Positions 30,420 through 41,778 of a stretch of 64,000 nucleotides of DNA are shown here, piece after piece (the stretch's first letter is position 1; every line of letters starts with the position of its first letter). Position numbers and translations under genes: made by a program. This DNA comes from Arion vulgaris (lineage: Eukaryota; Mollusca; Gastropoda; Stylommatophora; Arionidae): positions 791,501 to 855,500 of the forward strand of contig CM036769.1 in the NCBI GenBank assembly GCA_020796225.1, written 5' to 3'. The notes beneath the pieces were generated by a model. It did no database searches. It saw only the letters and a program-made list of their open reading frames with translations, and had not been told where the DNA came from.

Positions 30420-31465
30420 CTGCCAGTCATATCAGATCATGCTGTTACATTATATATCTGACCTCTACACTTTGACCTATCAATTTTGTTGTTACGGTCT
30501 AACTGACCCCTACACTTTGAACTAGTAGTCATATGAGACTCTGATGATAAGGTCTAACTGACCCCTACACTTTGAACTTTCAATCAGATTACGAAAAAGA
30601 CTTCCTCAAAGACCAAATATATTGATACACGATACTTTAACTAGAACGTGACACTAGCAAAACTGTGTACATATGTAAGTCATATTTTGATTCAACAAAC
30701 ACTTATATAGACTAGGAATAAGTCAAACAGCTCTCTGCCAGTGACAGCAGGCGGAACAGACACCAGAGCATATCCTGCAAGACTGTCCTCTCCTGAGTGA
30801 GCTGAGAAGCAACATGTGGCTACACCTAGTCGATCTAACAACTAAGCTTTGGGAAAACCTGACAGACCTGAAGCTGACTGCCCAGTTTGTGGTCCACAGT
30901 AAATGAAGAACACGACCAGAGATCACTGAAGAAGAAGAAGAAGAAGAAGTACTTTCAATCATATAAGATCCTGGTGTTACGGTCTGTCTGACCCCTACAC
31001 TTTGACCTGCCAGACATATAAGATCCTGGTGTTACGGTCTGTCTGACCCCTACACTTTGACCTGCCAGACATATAAGATCCTGGTGTTACGGTCTGTCTG
31101 ACCCCTACACTTTGACCTGCCAGACATATAAGATCCTGTTGTTACGGTCTGTCTGACCCCTATACTTTGACCTGCCAGACATATAAGATCCTGGTGTTAC
31201 GGTCTGTCTGACCCCTACACTTTGACCTGCCAGACATATAAGATCCTGGTGTTACGGTCTATCTGACCCCTACACTTTGACCTGTCCGACATATGAGATC
31301 CTGGTGCTACAGTCTATCTGACCCCTACACTTTGACCTGTCCGACATATGAGATCCTGGTGCTACAGTCTATCTGACCCCTACACTTTGACCTGTCCGAC
31401 ATATGAGATCCTGGTGCTACAGTCTATCTGACCCCTACACTTTAACCTGTCCGACATATGAGACC
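30420..31465. repeat. Minisatellite, 55-bp unit, about 3 diverged plus 9-10 good copies, split by a LINE insertion
   Basis: GACCCCTACACTTTGACCTG with CATATAAGATCCTGGTGTTA. Early copies at 30420-30586 are diverged. Then the LINE piece 30587-30950 follows. Regular copies run from 30962. Within these, CTGCCAGAC and CTGTCCGAC subtypes form two blocks (before and after about 31280). Confidence 0.95.
30587..30950 (+). mobile_element. LINE-f 3' end inserted into the 55-bp array
   Basis: ACTTTCAATCA flanks it (30576-30586 and 30951-30961). The coding part reads EQTPEHILQDCPLLSELRSN, MWLHLVDLTTKLWE, LTAQFVVHSK-stop, followed by GAACACGACCAGAG and a (GAA)n tail. This is the C-terminus of an RNase H LINE. 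The first 130 bp are not recognised. Confidence 0.75.
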
Positions 31466-31484
31466 CTTCTTGTTGTTTTCTACC

Positions 31485-31735
31485 AATTCACAATCAAGAT
31501 AGCAAGTGCCAACACTATGTTGCAGAAACCTCAGGTAAGATGGACCGGCCAGGCTGCACGGAAACCTGATCAAGATAGCAAGTGCCAACACTATGTTGCA
31601 GAAACCTTAGGTAAGATGGACCGGCCAGGCTGCGTGGAAACCTGATAGGCACATCTCAAAATTATTAATGCATGGTGAAATAGATGACGGTAGAAGGTCA
31701 GCTGGTGGACAGAAAAAATACACTACAAAGACACT
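31485..31735 (+). pseudogene. LINE-e tail with a 79-bp duplication
   Basis: It reads SANTMLQKPQVRWTGQAARK, then (after the duplicated 79-bp segment) HISKLLMHGEIDDGRRSAGG and QKKYTTKTL, the segment that precedes KDTLKNSLKSFDID in the other LINE-e copy at 2185. Stops and shifts throughout. Confidence 0.7.
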
Positions 31736-31844
31736 TTTAATGTGTTTTTAAAATGTTTCATTATAGACACAACGCGGTGCTGGCATTCCATTGCACAAGA
31801 TCGCTAAATATGGCGCTGCAGCAACACAAGAGGAACTGCAATAT

Positions 31845-32054
31845 TTGAGAATCGTCGTACTGTTGCAGCGAATTTACAACGAAATATTTGAGAATCGTCG
31901 TACTGTTGCAGTGAATATACAACAAAATATTTGAGAATCGTCGTACTGTTGCAGCGAATATACAACGAAATATTTGAGAATCGTCGTACTGTTGCAGCGA
32001 ATATACAACGAAATATTTGAGAATCGTCGTACTGTTGCAGCGAATATACAACGA
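31845..32054. repeat. Minisatellite, 43-bp unit x 5
   Basis: GAATCGTCGTACTGTTGCAG-CGAATATACAACGAAATATTTGA. Confidence 0.95.
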
Positions 32055-32244
32055 GCTGACAGAAGAAAAAATGTAAAATAATCTTTCACTAAATTCGATT
32101 TTGCACTTTTCCACTTCGACATCAGGATCTTCACGGTCAATTTGTTTTGTTTTCTCTGTTTCTCTTCTGTAGCTGATTTATTTTTTAAACAGTGTGGGGC
32201 CGCCGTCCCACAATCTATCTCTTATCCACCTTTAACGACGTGTG

Positions 32245-32470
32245 TTTGAGTGGGTGATTGAGTGATTGATATGACCATCAGCATTGCACTTCCGTGAGCA
32301 ACCATATGTGCTTCGATCTCTGTCTTACATAAGAAGATATCAGCGATAGTGCACAAACTCCGTAGCACCGGCGAGGGTCCCCGATATAATTTTGAAGATA
32401 GTGAAGATAATTAGTAGGAATTCTGTATTTGTTCTTTTCTGGCGAATTTTGCCCGGTCAGCGGTTTGTCA
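32245..32470 (-). mobile_element. SINE-E 3' part
   Basis: GTGATTGAGTGATTGATATG, ACCATCAGCATTGCACTTCC, GTCCCCGATATAATTTTGAA and a decayed continuation. Confidence 0.8.
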
Positions 32471-32621
32471 ATATGCTCTTCTTAATATGTGAGAGGAGAC
32501 AGTAATTCTATTCTTCCATACCTCGAGAACCACACGAGGCACCATAGAATTGTGTGCATGATTGCGAGCTAGCCTGTGCAGATGCAAGATTTGTTTGTAA
32601 TCAAAGATGGACGTTAAAAGT

Positions 32622-33162
32622 ATGTGTATACGTCACTGTTTACGGTGCCACCTCGTAAGAAGATGCTCAAGTCTGTGTATACGTCACCTGTTCACGGTGC
32701 CACCTTGTAAGAAGATGCTCGTCACTGTTCACGGTGCCACCTCGTAAGAAGATGCTCGTCACTGTTCACGGTGCCCCCTCGTAAGAAGATGCTCGTCACT
32801 GTTCACGGTGCCCCCTCGTAAGAAGATGCTCGTCACTGTTCACCGTGCCACCTTGTAAGAAGATGCTCGCACTGTTCACGGTGCCACCTCGTAAGAAGAT
32901 GCTCGCACTGTTCACGGTGCCACCTCGTAAGAAGATGCTCGTCACTGTTCACGGTGCCACCTTGTAAGAAGATGCTCGTCACTGTTCACGGTGCCACCTT
33001 GTAAGAAGATGCTCGTCACTGTTCACGGTGCCACCTCGTAAGAAGATGCTCGTCACTGTTCACGGTGCCCCCTCGTAAGAAGATGCTCGTCACTGTTCAC
33101 GGTGCCCCCTCGTAAGAAGATGCTCGTCACTGTTCACGGTGCCCCCTCGTAAGAAGATGCTC
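32622..33162. repeat. Minisatellite, 37-bp unit x 14
   Basis: CTCGTCACTGTTCACGGTGC-CACCTCGTAAGAAGATG with CACC/CCCC and CTCG/CTTG variants. Two units lack a T. Confidence 0.95.
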
Positions 33163-33216
33163 TGTTTAAGTTCTCAACTGGAAGTTGACTTTTTTTTTTA
33201 TTTTTTTTTTTTTTTA

Positions 33217-33830
33217 AATTGGCCGCTGCAAAAGTCATGACATCGCGCAATGGAGTCTGCAAGATAAGGCAGATGTGGTGTAGAAGCTGGCACCGACACC
33301 ATTTTAGCACTTCCATAAAAGCAGAAGTGACGTGAGAAGCAATGTTTGCAGCAAAATGAACAATCTAGGCGCGAGTTAGTAATCTTAAACGAGGTCGAGT
33401 CGAGGTTTTCTCGTTAGCGAGAGAGGAGGTGCTAAGATTTTGCAGACTTTTGAAAAAGAGGTCCGTGTAAGAAATTATGGAAGAGAAAAAGCGAGAGAGA
33501 AGGAATTTCTGGTACCAGACTAGAGTAATCAAGCGTAGGCCCTGACAAGACCAAGTATGGTTGCAACGAAATGTTGTGGCTGGTCGGGGAATGTTACAAT
33601 AATAACATAAAGAGAAACACTTAAAGTGAGGCCTGGCAGAACTAATAAGGTTCTGTTTCTTGACTGCAGTCGTTAAGCGAATGACTCGCTATGTGAACAT
33701 TTCAATCATAAGTTACAACATTCAATCCCATACTTGTTCATATTACGTTTGTCGTTAAGACAAGTTCTATTTGCGAATGAAATACTGCAGGGGTGAATTG
33801 TTCTATTCTTTTCCTATTGGTATACGTTAT
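33217..33830. other. No recognisable feature beyond a poly(T) at its left edge
   Basis: Follows a T-rich run (33190-33216). Contains a small CTCGTTAGCGAG inverted repeat near 33408. No frame, SINE or LINE similarity that I can see. Confidence 0.5.
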
Positions 33831-33832
33831 AT

Positions 33833-33962
33833 AGTGGAGTCTGACAGAATGGATTAGAGTGCAGCTTCTATGTTGTATAGTGGATGACAGAATGGATTAG
33901 AGTGCAGCTTCTATGTTGTATAGTGGAGCCTGACCGAATGGATTAGAGCGCAGCTTCTATGT
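33833..33962. repeat. SINE-F head triplication, about 46-bp unit x 3
   Basis: GAATGGATTAGAGTGCAGCT with TCTATGTTGTATAGTGG, three times. Only the last copy continues into the B box. Confidence 0.85.
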
Positions 33963-34048
33963 TGGAGACCCGGGTTCAATCCCCGGTAAGGCCAAGGAAT
34001 TTTTCTGTCGATGGCATGAAGAAAATATCATAACCTGAACAGTTTCAC

Positions 34049-34203
34049 GACGACTAGACTAGCTATGCAGACAGTAAATTCAATAGCTTCATATCCTTCA
34101 TGTCCTAGACTAGCTATGCAGACAGTAAATTCAACAGCTTCATATCCCTCATGTCCTAGACTAGCTATGCAGACAGTAAATTCAACAGCTTCATGTCCCT
34201 CCT
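34049..34203. repeat. Array in the SINE-F body, 51-bp unit x 3
   Basis: CTAGACTAGCTATGCAGACA...CTTCATATCCCTCATGTC. Confidence 0.9.
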
Positions 34204-34297
34204 GTCATACACCGCCCTAAATAGCGGTATTACAGGCAGTAACCACATATTTTTAAAAATACTTAACATAAACATGTTTCTTCTGTTGAGTTGAGTT

Positions 34298-34535
34298 TCT
34301 TTCTCAACAATCTCAGTAACATACTTAATATAGACCATCTGAGTAAAATACTTAACATAGACCATCTGAGTAAAATACTTAACATAGAACATCTGAGTAA
34401 AATACTTAACATAGAACATCTCAGTAAAATACTTAACATAGAACATGTCAGTAAAACACTTAACATAGAACATGTCAGTAAAATACTTAACATAGAACAT
34501 GTCAGTAAAATACTTAACATAGAACATGTCAGTAA
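34298..34535. repeat. Array at the LINE-b 3' side, 27-bp unit x 9
   Basis: ACATGTCAGTAAAATACTTA-ACATAGA. Its right flank TCAGTAAAGTTTGCTTC matches LINE-b sequence CTCTCAGTAAAGTTTC (reversed at 52165), so the seed is probably element-derived. Confidence 0.8.
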
Positions 34536-34591
34536 AGTTTGCTTCAGTGTTTCTCTAGGGCTTCCTCTCTTTCTTGAACACCTTTGATCCC

Positions 34592-34735
34592 CACTTCAAT
34601 GACTGCTTTGTCTTACACTTCAATGACTGCTTTGTCTTACACTTCAATGTCTGATTTGTCTTACACTTCAATGTCTGCTTTGTCTTACACTTCAATGTCT
34701 GCTTTGTCTTACACTTCAATGACTGCTTTGGAAAT
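34592..34735. repeat. Array inside LINE-b, 24-bp unit x 6
   Basis: CACTTCAATGACTGCTTTGT-CTTA. The native LINE-b sequence CCCACTTCAATACCTGCTTT (60548) is single-copy in the other element. Confidence 0.9.
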
Positions 34736-35194
34736 TGTTGATCATTTCTTCTCAGAGTATACTCAACATATCTCCCTCCACCTTATCCTTTTTTATACAG
34801 TTTTTACGTGATTGACCAGACATTTCTCTGATTTCATCACTTCTCCTGAATTCGTTCCATTTTATATTCATTATTTTTCGCAGACATCTATTTTCAAATG
34901 CATTCAACTTACTTTCTATATCTTTAGTCATTTTCCAACTCTTGCTAGCATATGTTAGGATTGATACAACATTTGAATTGAAAATTCGTACTATATAAAC
35001 TTGCAGTTCCATATTTTATTTAGACTTTTAAAAGCTGATGTTGCTTTGCCAATTCGTATCATAATTTTGTTTTTAACATTTCCTGTGCAATCAAAATTGC
35101 TATCCAAATAGGTGAACTGCTCTGTTATTTTTATCATTTTAGATTCCAGTGTGATATCTGCATTACTTGCCATAGGTGTCTTCATTATATTTGT

Positions 35195-36113
35195 TTTTCA
35201 TAGCTTATCTGCAGTCCAACTTTTGATGCTATAGACGACAAGTTGTCTGTTTTTTCATAGCTTATCTGCAGTCCAACTTTTGATGCTATAGACGACAAGT
35301 TGTCTGTTTTTCATAGCTTATCTGCAGTCCAACTTTTGATGCTATAGACGACAAGTTGTCTGTTTTTCATAGCTTATCTGCAGTCCAACTTTTGATGCTA
35401 TAGATGACAAGTTGTCTGTTTTTTCATAGCTTATCTGCAGTCCAACTTTTGATGCTATAGACGACAAGTTGTCTGTTTTTTCATAGCTTATCTGCAGTCC
35501 AACTTTTGATGCTATAGATGACAAGTTGTCTGTTTTTTCATAGCTTATCTGCAGTCCAACTTTTGATGCTATAGATGACAAGTTGTCTGTTTTTTCATAG
35601 CTTATCTGCAGTCCAACTTTTGATGCTATAGACGACAAGTTGTCTGTTTTTTCATAGCTTATCTGCAGTCCAACTTTTGATGCTATAGATGACAAGTTGT
35701 CTGTTTTTCATAGCTTATCTGCAGTCCAACTTTTGATGCTATAGACGACAAGTTGTCTGTTTTTCATAGCTTATCTGCAGTCCAACTTTTGATGCTATAG
35801 ATGACAAGTTGTCTGTTTTTTCATAGCTTATCTGCAGTCCAACTTTTGATGCTATAGATGACAAGTTGTCTGTTTTTTCATAGCTTATCTGCAGTCCAAC
35901 TTTTGATGATATAGATGACAAGTTGTCTGTTTTTTCATAGCTTATCTGCAGTCCAACTTTTGATGCTATAGATGACAAGTTGTCTGTTTTTCATAGCTTA
36001 TCTGCAGTCCAACTTTTGATGCTATAGATGACAAGTTGTCTGTTTTTTCATAGCTTATCTGCAGTCCAACTTTTGATGCTATAGATGACAAGTTGTCTGT
36101 TTTTTCATAGGTA
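35195..36113. repeat. Array inside LINE-b RT, 57-bp unit x 16
   Basis: CTTATCTGCAGTCCAACTTT...GACAAGTTGTCTG with T5/T6 length variants. In-frame units read TDNLSSIASKVGLQISYEK, the RT segment just upstream of the retained KTPMASNADI. Confidence 0.95.
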
Positions 36114-36164
36114 ACACAGAGCGGTACGATTCTTTGACACAACCTAGACTAATAGAAACATGGT

Positions 36165-36485
36165 AGAAACAACATCAGTACTAGAACATATTAAGAAACA
36201 ACACCAGTACTAGAACATATTAAGAAACAACATCAGTACTAGAACATATTAAGAACATCAGTACTAGAACATATTAAGAACATCAGTACTAGAACATATT
36301 AAGAACATCAGTACTAGAACATATTAAGAACATCAGTACTAGAACATATTAAGAACATCAGTACTAGAACATATTAAGAACATCAGTACTAGAACATATT
36401 AAGAACATCAGTACTAGAACATATTAAGAACATCAGTACTAGAACATATTAAGAACATCAGTACTAGAACATATTAAGAAACAAC
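36165..36485. repeat. Array inside LINE-a, 25-bp unit x 12
   Basis: ATCAGTACTAGAACATATTA-AGAAC; the first three units are 28-30 bp and retain ACAACACCAGTACTAGAACA, the codons TTPVLEHI of LINE-a. Confidence 0.9.
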
Positions 36486-36635
36486 AAACCAAATAGTTCA
36501 GCCATGTCACATGATTACCACACAACAGTACACCATAATTAGCATTGCTATTCAGTCTCAGTGGTTCTAGACAGAATGCTGGAAGTAACAAGAAGAGACC
36601 GGTTTAGAAATGATAACATCAGGAAAATAGTGGGT

Positions 36636-36715
36636 ACAACATTAGTAGTGGGTACAACATTAGTAGTGGGTACAACATTAGTAGTGGGTACAACATTAGT
36701 AGTGGGTACAACATT
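36636..36715. repeat. Array inside LINE-a, 15-bp unit x 5
   Basis: GTGGGTACAACATTA, reading VGTTL per unit, at the VGTTP motif. Confidence 0.9.
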
Positions 36716-36761
36716 AGTACTAAACTTCATCAAGTAATAACAAATTAAATAGTTGGGCCAA

Positions 36762-36862
36762 ATAAGCAGATTACTAACAAACAATGCATCTCAAATAAGC
36801 AGATTACTAACAAACAATGCATCTCATATAAGCAGATTACTAACAAACAATGCATCTCAAAG
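36762..36862. repeat. Array inside LINE-a, 36-bp unit x 3
   Basis: AAATAAGCAGATTACTAACA-AACAATGCATCTC, reading ISRLLTNNASQ per unit, at the WFGHxSRL motif. Confidence 0.9.
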
Positions 36863-37139
36863 AGCAATGTTACTCCCATACATTGGAAACAAAGTGAAAG
36901 ACTCGAAAAGGTGGATCTCAGAGATAACAGAGGCGACGAAACACTATGAAGCGCACACAAAAGCACATTCTAGAAATCTCTTCTTATCCTGACTCTGTAC
37001 GGTAAAACAGGATTGGAGAAAAGAATGAATGGTTTCAAACTGAAACGATGGACCTCAGAGATAACAGAGGCGATAGGAACCATTATATTCCAGGCCCACT
37101 CTAGAACCATTATCAGAACTGTTCTCATATCTTTATGTT

Positions 37140-40100
37140 ACCAGAGATAACAGAAGTTGAGGAAAGATATAACAGGAGTAGAGGAAAGATATAACAGGAG
37201 TTGAGGAAAGATATAACAGGAGTTGAGGAAAGATATAACAGGAGTTGAGGAAAGATATAACAGGAGTAGAGGAAAGATATAACAGGAGTTGAGGAAAGAT
37301 ATAACAGGAGTTGGGGAAAGATATAACAGGAGTAGAGGAAAGATATAACAGGAGTAGAGGAAAGATATAACAGGAGTAGAGGAAAGATATAACAGGAGTT
37401 GAGGAAAGATATAACAGGAGTTGGGGAAAGATATAACAGGAGTAGAGGAAAGATATAACAGGAGTTGAGGAAAGATATAACAGGAGTAGAGGAAAGATAT
37501 AACAGAAGTTGAGGAAAGATATAACAGGAGTTGAGGAAAGATATAACAGGAGTTGAGGAAAGATATAACAGGAGTTGGGGAAAGATATAACAGGAGTTGG
37601 GGAAAGATATAACAGGAGTTGAGGAAAGATATAACAGGAGTTGGGGAAAGATATAACAGGAGTTGGGGAAAGATATAACAGAAGTTGAGGAAAGATATAA
37701 CAGGAGTTGAGGAAAGATATAACAGGAGTTGAGGAAAGATATAACAGGAGTTGGGGAAAGATATAACAGGAGTTGGGGAAAGATATAACAGGAGTTGGGG
37801 AAAGATATAACAGGAGTTGAGGAAAGATATAACAGGAGTTGGGGAAAGATATAACAGGAGTTGAGGAAAGATATAACAGGAGTTGAGGAAAGATATAACA
37901 GGAGTTGAGGAAAGATATAACAGGAGTTGAGGAAAGATATAACAGGAGTTGGGGAAAGATATAACAGGAGTTGGGGAAAGATATAACAGAAGTTGGGGAA
38001 AGATATAACAGGAGTTGGGGAAAGATATAACAGGAGTTGAGGAAAGATATAACAGGAGTTGAGGAAAGATATAACAGGAGTTGAGGAAAGATATAGCAGG
38101 AGTTGGGGAAAGATATAACAGGAGTTGGGGAAAGATATAACAGGAGTTGAGGAAAGATATAACAGGAGTACAGGAAAGCTATAACAGGAGTTGAGGAAAG
38201 ATATAACAGGAGTTGAGGAAAGATATAACAGGAGTTGGGGAAAGATATAACAGGAGTTGGGGAAAGATATAACAGGAGTAGAGGAAAGATATAACAGGAG
38301 TTGGGGAAAGATATAACAGGAGTTGAGGAAAGATATAACAGGAGTTGGGGAAAGATATAACAGGAGTTGGGGAAAGATATAACAGGAGTAGAGGAAAGAT
38401 ATAACAGGAGTTGAGGAAAGATATAACAGGAGTTGGGGAAAGATATAACAGGAGTTGAGGAAAGATATAACAGGAGTTGAGGAAAGATATAACAGGAGTT
38501 GAGGAAAGATATAACAGGAGTTGAGGAAAGATATAACAGGAGTTGAGGAAAGATATAACAGGAGTTGAGGAAAGATATAACAGGAGTTGGGGAAAGATAT
38601 AACAGGAGTTGAGGAAAGATATAACAGGAGTTGAGGAAAGATATAACAGGAGTTGAGGAAAGATATAACAGGAGTTGGGGAAAGATATAACAGGAGTTGG
38701 GGAAAGATATAACAGGAGTTGAGGAAAGATATAACAGGAGTTGAGGAAAGATATAACAGGAGTTGAGGAAAGATATAACAGGAGTTGAGGAAAGATATAA
38801 CAGGAGTTGAGGAAAGATATAACAGGAGTTGGGGAAAGATATAACAGGAGTAGGGGAAAGATATAACAGGAGTAGAGGAAAGATATAACAGGAGTTGAGA
38901 AAAGATATAACAGGAGTTGGGGAAAGATATAACAGGAGTAGAGGAAAGATATAACAGGAGTTGAGGAAAGATATAACAGGAGTTGAGGAAAGATATAACA
39001 GGAGTTGAGGAAAGATATAACAGGAGTTGAGGAAAGATATAACAGGAGTTGAGGAAAGATATAACAGGAGTAGGGGAAAGATATAGCAGGAGTAGAGGAA
39101 AGATATAACAGGAGTTGGGGAAAGATATAACAGGAGTTGAGGAAAGATATAACAGGAGTTGGGGAAAGATATAACAGGAGTTGGGGAAAGATATAACAGG
39201 AGTTGAGGAAAGATATAACAGGAGTTGAGGAAAGATATAACAGGAGTTGGGGAAAGATATAACAGGAGTTGGGGAAAGATATAACAGGAGTTGAGGAAAG
39301 ATATAACAGGAGTTGAGGAAAGATATAACAGGAGTTGGGGAAAGATATAACAGGAGTTGGGGAAAGATATAACAGGAGTTGGGGAAAGATATAACAGGAG
39401 TTGGGGAAAGATATAACAGGAGTTGAGGAAAGATATAACAGGAGTTGGGGAAAGATATAACAGGAGTTGGGGAAAGATATAACAGGAGTTGAGGAAAGAT
39501 ATAACAGGAGTTGAGGAAAGATATAACAGGAGTTGAGGAAAGATATAACAGGAGTTGAGGAAAGATATAACAGGAGTTGGGGAAAGATATAACAGGAGTT
39601 GAGGAAAGATATAACAGGAGTTGGGGAAAGATATAACAGGAGTAGAGGAAAGATATAACAGGAGTTGGGGAAAGATATAACAGGAGTTGAGGAAAGATAT
39701 AACAGGAGTTGAGGAAAGATATAACAGGAGTAGAGGAAAGATATAACAGGAGTAGGGGAAAGATATAGCAGGAGTAGAGGAAAGATATAACAGGAGTTGA
39801 GGAAAGATATAACAGGAGTTGAGGAAAAATATAACAGGAGTTGGGGAAAGATATAACAGGAGTTGAGGAAAGATATAACAGGAGTTGAGGAAAGATATAA
39901 CAAGAGTTGAGGAAAGATATAACAGGAGTACAGGAAAGATATAACAGGAGTTGAGGAAAGATATAACAGGAGTTGAGGAAAGATATAACAGGAGTAGGGG
40001 AAAGATATAGCAGGAGTAGAGGAAAGATATAACAGGAGTTGAGGAAAGATATAACAGGAGTTGAGGAAAGATATAACAGGAGTTGGGGAAAGATATAACA

Positions 40101-41380
40101 GGAGTAGAGGAAAGATATAACAGGAGTTGGGGAAAGATATAACAGGAGTTGAGGAAAGATATAACAGGAGTAGAGGAAAGATATAACAGGAGTTGGGGAA
40201 AGATATAACAGGAGTTGGGGAAAGATATAACAGGAGTTGAGGAAAGATATAACAGGAGTAGAGGAAAGATATAACAGGAGTTGGGGAAAGATATAACAGG
40301 AGTTGGGGAAAGATATAACAGGAGTTGAGGAAAGATATAACAGGAGTTGGGGAAAGATATAACAGGAGTTGGGGAAAGATATAACAGGAGTTGAGGAAAG
40401 ATATAACAGGAGTTGGGGAAAGATATAACAGGAGTGAGGAAAGATATAACAGGAGTTGAGGAAAGATATAACAGAAGTTGAGGAAAGATATAACAGGAGT
40501 TGGGAAAGATATAACAGGAGTTGGGGAAAGATATAACAGGAGTTGAGGAAAGATATAACAGGAGTTGGGAAAGATATAACAGGAGTTGGGGAAAGATATA
40601 ACAGGAGTTGAGGAAAGATATAACAGGAGTTGGGGAAAGATATAACAGGAGTTGAGGAAAGATATAACAGGAGTTGGGGAAAGATATAACAGGAGTTGAG
40701 GAAAGATATAACAGGGGTTGAGGAAAGATATAACAGGAGTTGAGGAAAGATATAACAGGAGTAGAGGAAAGATATAACAGGAGTTGAGGAAAGATATAAC
40801 AGGAGTTGGGGAAAGATATAACAGGAGTTGAGGAAAGATATAACAGGAGTTGGGGAAAGATATAACAGGAGTTGAGGAAAGATATAACAGGAGTACAGGA
40901 AAGATATAACAGGAGTTGAGGAAAGATATAACAGGAGTTGAGGAAAGATATAACAGGAGTTGAGGAAAGATATAACAGGAGTTGAGGAAAGATATAACAG
41001 GAGTTGAGGAAAGATATAACAGGAGTTGAGGAAAGATATAACAGGAGTACAGGAAAGATATAACAGGAGTTGAGGAAAGATATAACAGGAGTTGGGGAAA
41101 GATATAACAGGAGTACAGGAAAGATATAACAGGAGTACAGGAAAGATATAACAGGAGTACAGGAAAGATATAACAGGAGTACAGGAAAGATATAACAGGA
41201 GTTGAGGAAAGATATAACAGGAGTTGAGGAAAGATATAACAGGAGTTGAGGAAAGATATAACAGGAGTAGGGGAAAGATATAACAGGAGTTGGGGAAAGA
41301 TATAACAGGAGTACAGGAAAGATATAACAGGAGTTGAGGAAAGATATAAAAGGAGTACAGGAAAGCTATAAGAAAGATTT
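37140..41380. repeat. Giant minisatellite, 22-bp unit, about 190 copies
   Basis: GTTGAGGAAAGATATAACAGGA with a small variant alphabet at positions 2-6 (TTGAGG, TTGGGG, TAGAGG, TACAGG, TAGGGG), giving a variant map with local blocks. The left edge CAGAGATAACAGAAGTTGAG reads EITEVEERY, continuous with the LINE-a EITE motif just upstream. The reverse strand of the unit has no stop in any frame, producing a spurious 1421-codon frame. Confidence 0.98.
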
Positions 41381-41395
41381 TTCTTACCATCCCTT

Positions 41396-41535
41396 ACAAA
41401 CTGTATAGATATTCTACCAAATGTATAGATATCTTACCAAATGTATAGATATCTTACCAAATGTATAGATATCTTACCAAATGTATAGATATCTTACCAA
41501 ATGTATAGATATCTTACCAAATGTATAGACATCTT
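41396..41535. repeat. Minisatellite, 20-bp unit x 7
   Basis: AAATGTATAGATATCTTACC. Confidence 0.95.
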
Positions 41536-41778
41536 ACTTCGATCGAGGGGAAACAACTCTATTGCTACATTGTGAAACTTATTTTTTGTTATCAAACAGC
41601 TTGCTAAGGGAGATAATAAAATTAAAATAGATCGTTCTCTTGTGTGCAGTGCATATTGCTAGACGAATGTGATGTGGGAGACATACTGCCCAAATAATAT
41701 TTATCTTTGATCGCATTTTTATTATTAGAATTAACAAGGGAAATGTATAACATGATCACCATTTTTATTTCTCTTTAG

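Larger units (their letters stand above)
33833..34245 (+). mobile_element. SINE-F with two internal arrays
   Basis: The tRNA-like head (CTGACCGAATGGATTAGAGC, GAGACCCGGGTTCAATCCCC, GGTAAGGCCAAGG) is preceded by two extra head copies. The body holds a 51-bp array and the element ends AGCGGTATTACAGGCAG. This is the most complete SINE-F. Confidence 0.75.
34298..36113 (-). pseudogene. LINE-b RT segment and tail carrying three arrays
   Basis: Reverse strand in order: KVGLQISYEK (RT C-terminal region, amplified), KTPMASNADITLESKMIKI, FTYLDSNFDCTGNVKNKI, then SILTYASKSWKMTKDIESKL, NAFENRCLRKIMNIKWNEFR, the KW-D segment amplified as 24 bp, and the GRPKEILKRI-equivalent codons at 34536-34590. One frame break lies near 35000. 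Compare the intact-order tail at 60380-60860. No catalytic YxDD is retained. Confidence 0.85.
36140..37135 (+). pseudogene. Two to three LINE-a tail copies with internal arrays
   Basis: 36165-36540 keeps VLEHI-type codons then TK-FSHVT. 36555 onward reads RMLEVTRRDRFRNDNIRKIV, GTTLV (amplified), LNFIK, GQISRLLTNNAS (amplified), QRAMLLPYIGNKVKDSKRWI, SEITEATKHYEAHTKAHSRN. 37010-37135 repeats LKRWTSEITEA and AHSR. No RT core. Confidence 0.8.

Noticed and set aside
32476..33830. LTR retrotransposon remnant
   Set aside because: No primer-binding site, polypurine tract, paired LTRs or gag-pol motifs are visible.
37125..41390. 1421-codon reverse-strand frame (LLLYLSSTPVISFLNSCYIF)
   Set aside because: It is the 22-bp array read through all three phases. 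The unit's complement has no stop codon, and there is no start context or conserved domain.
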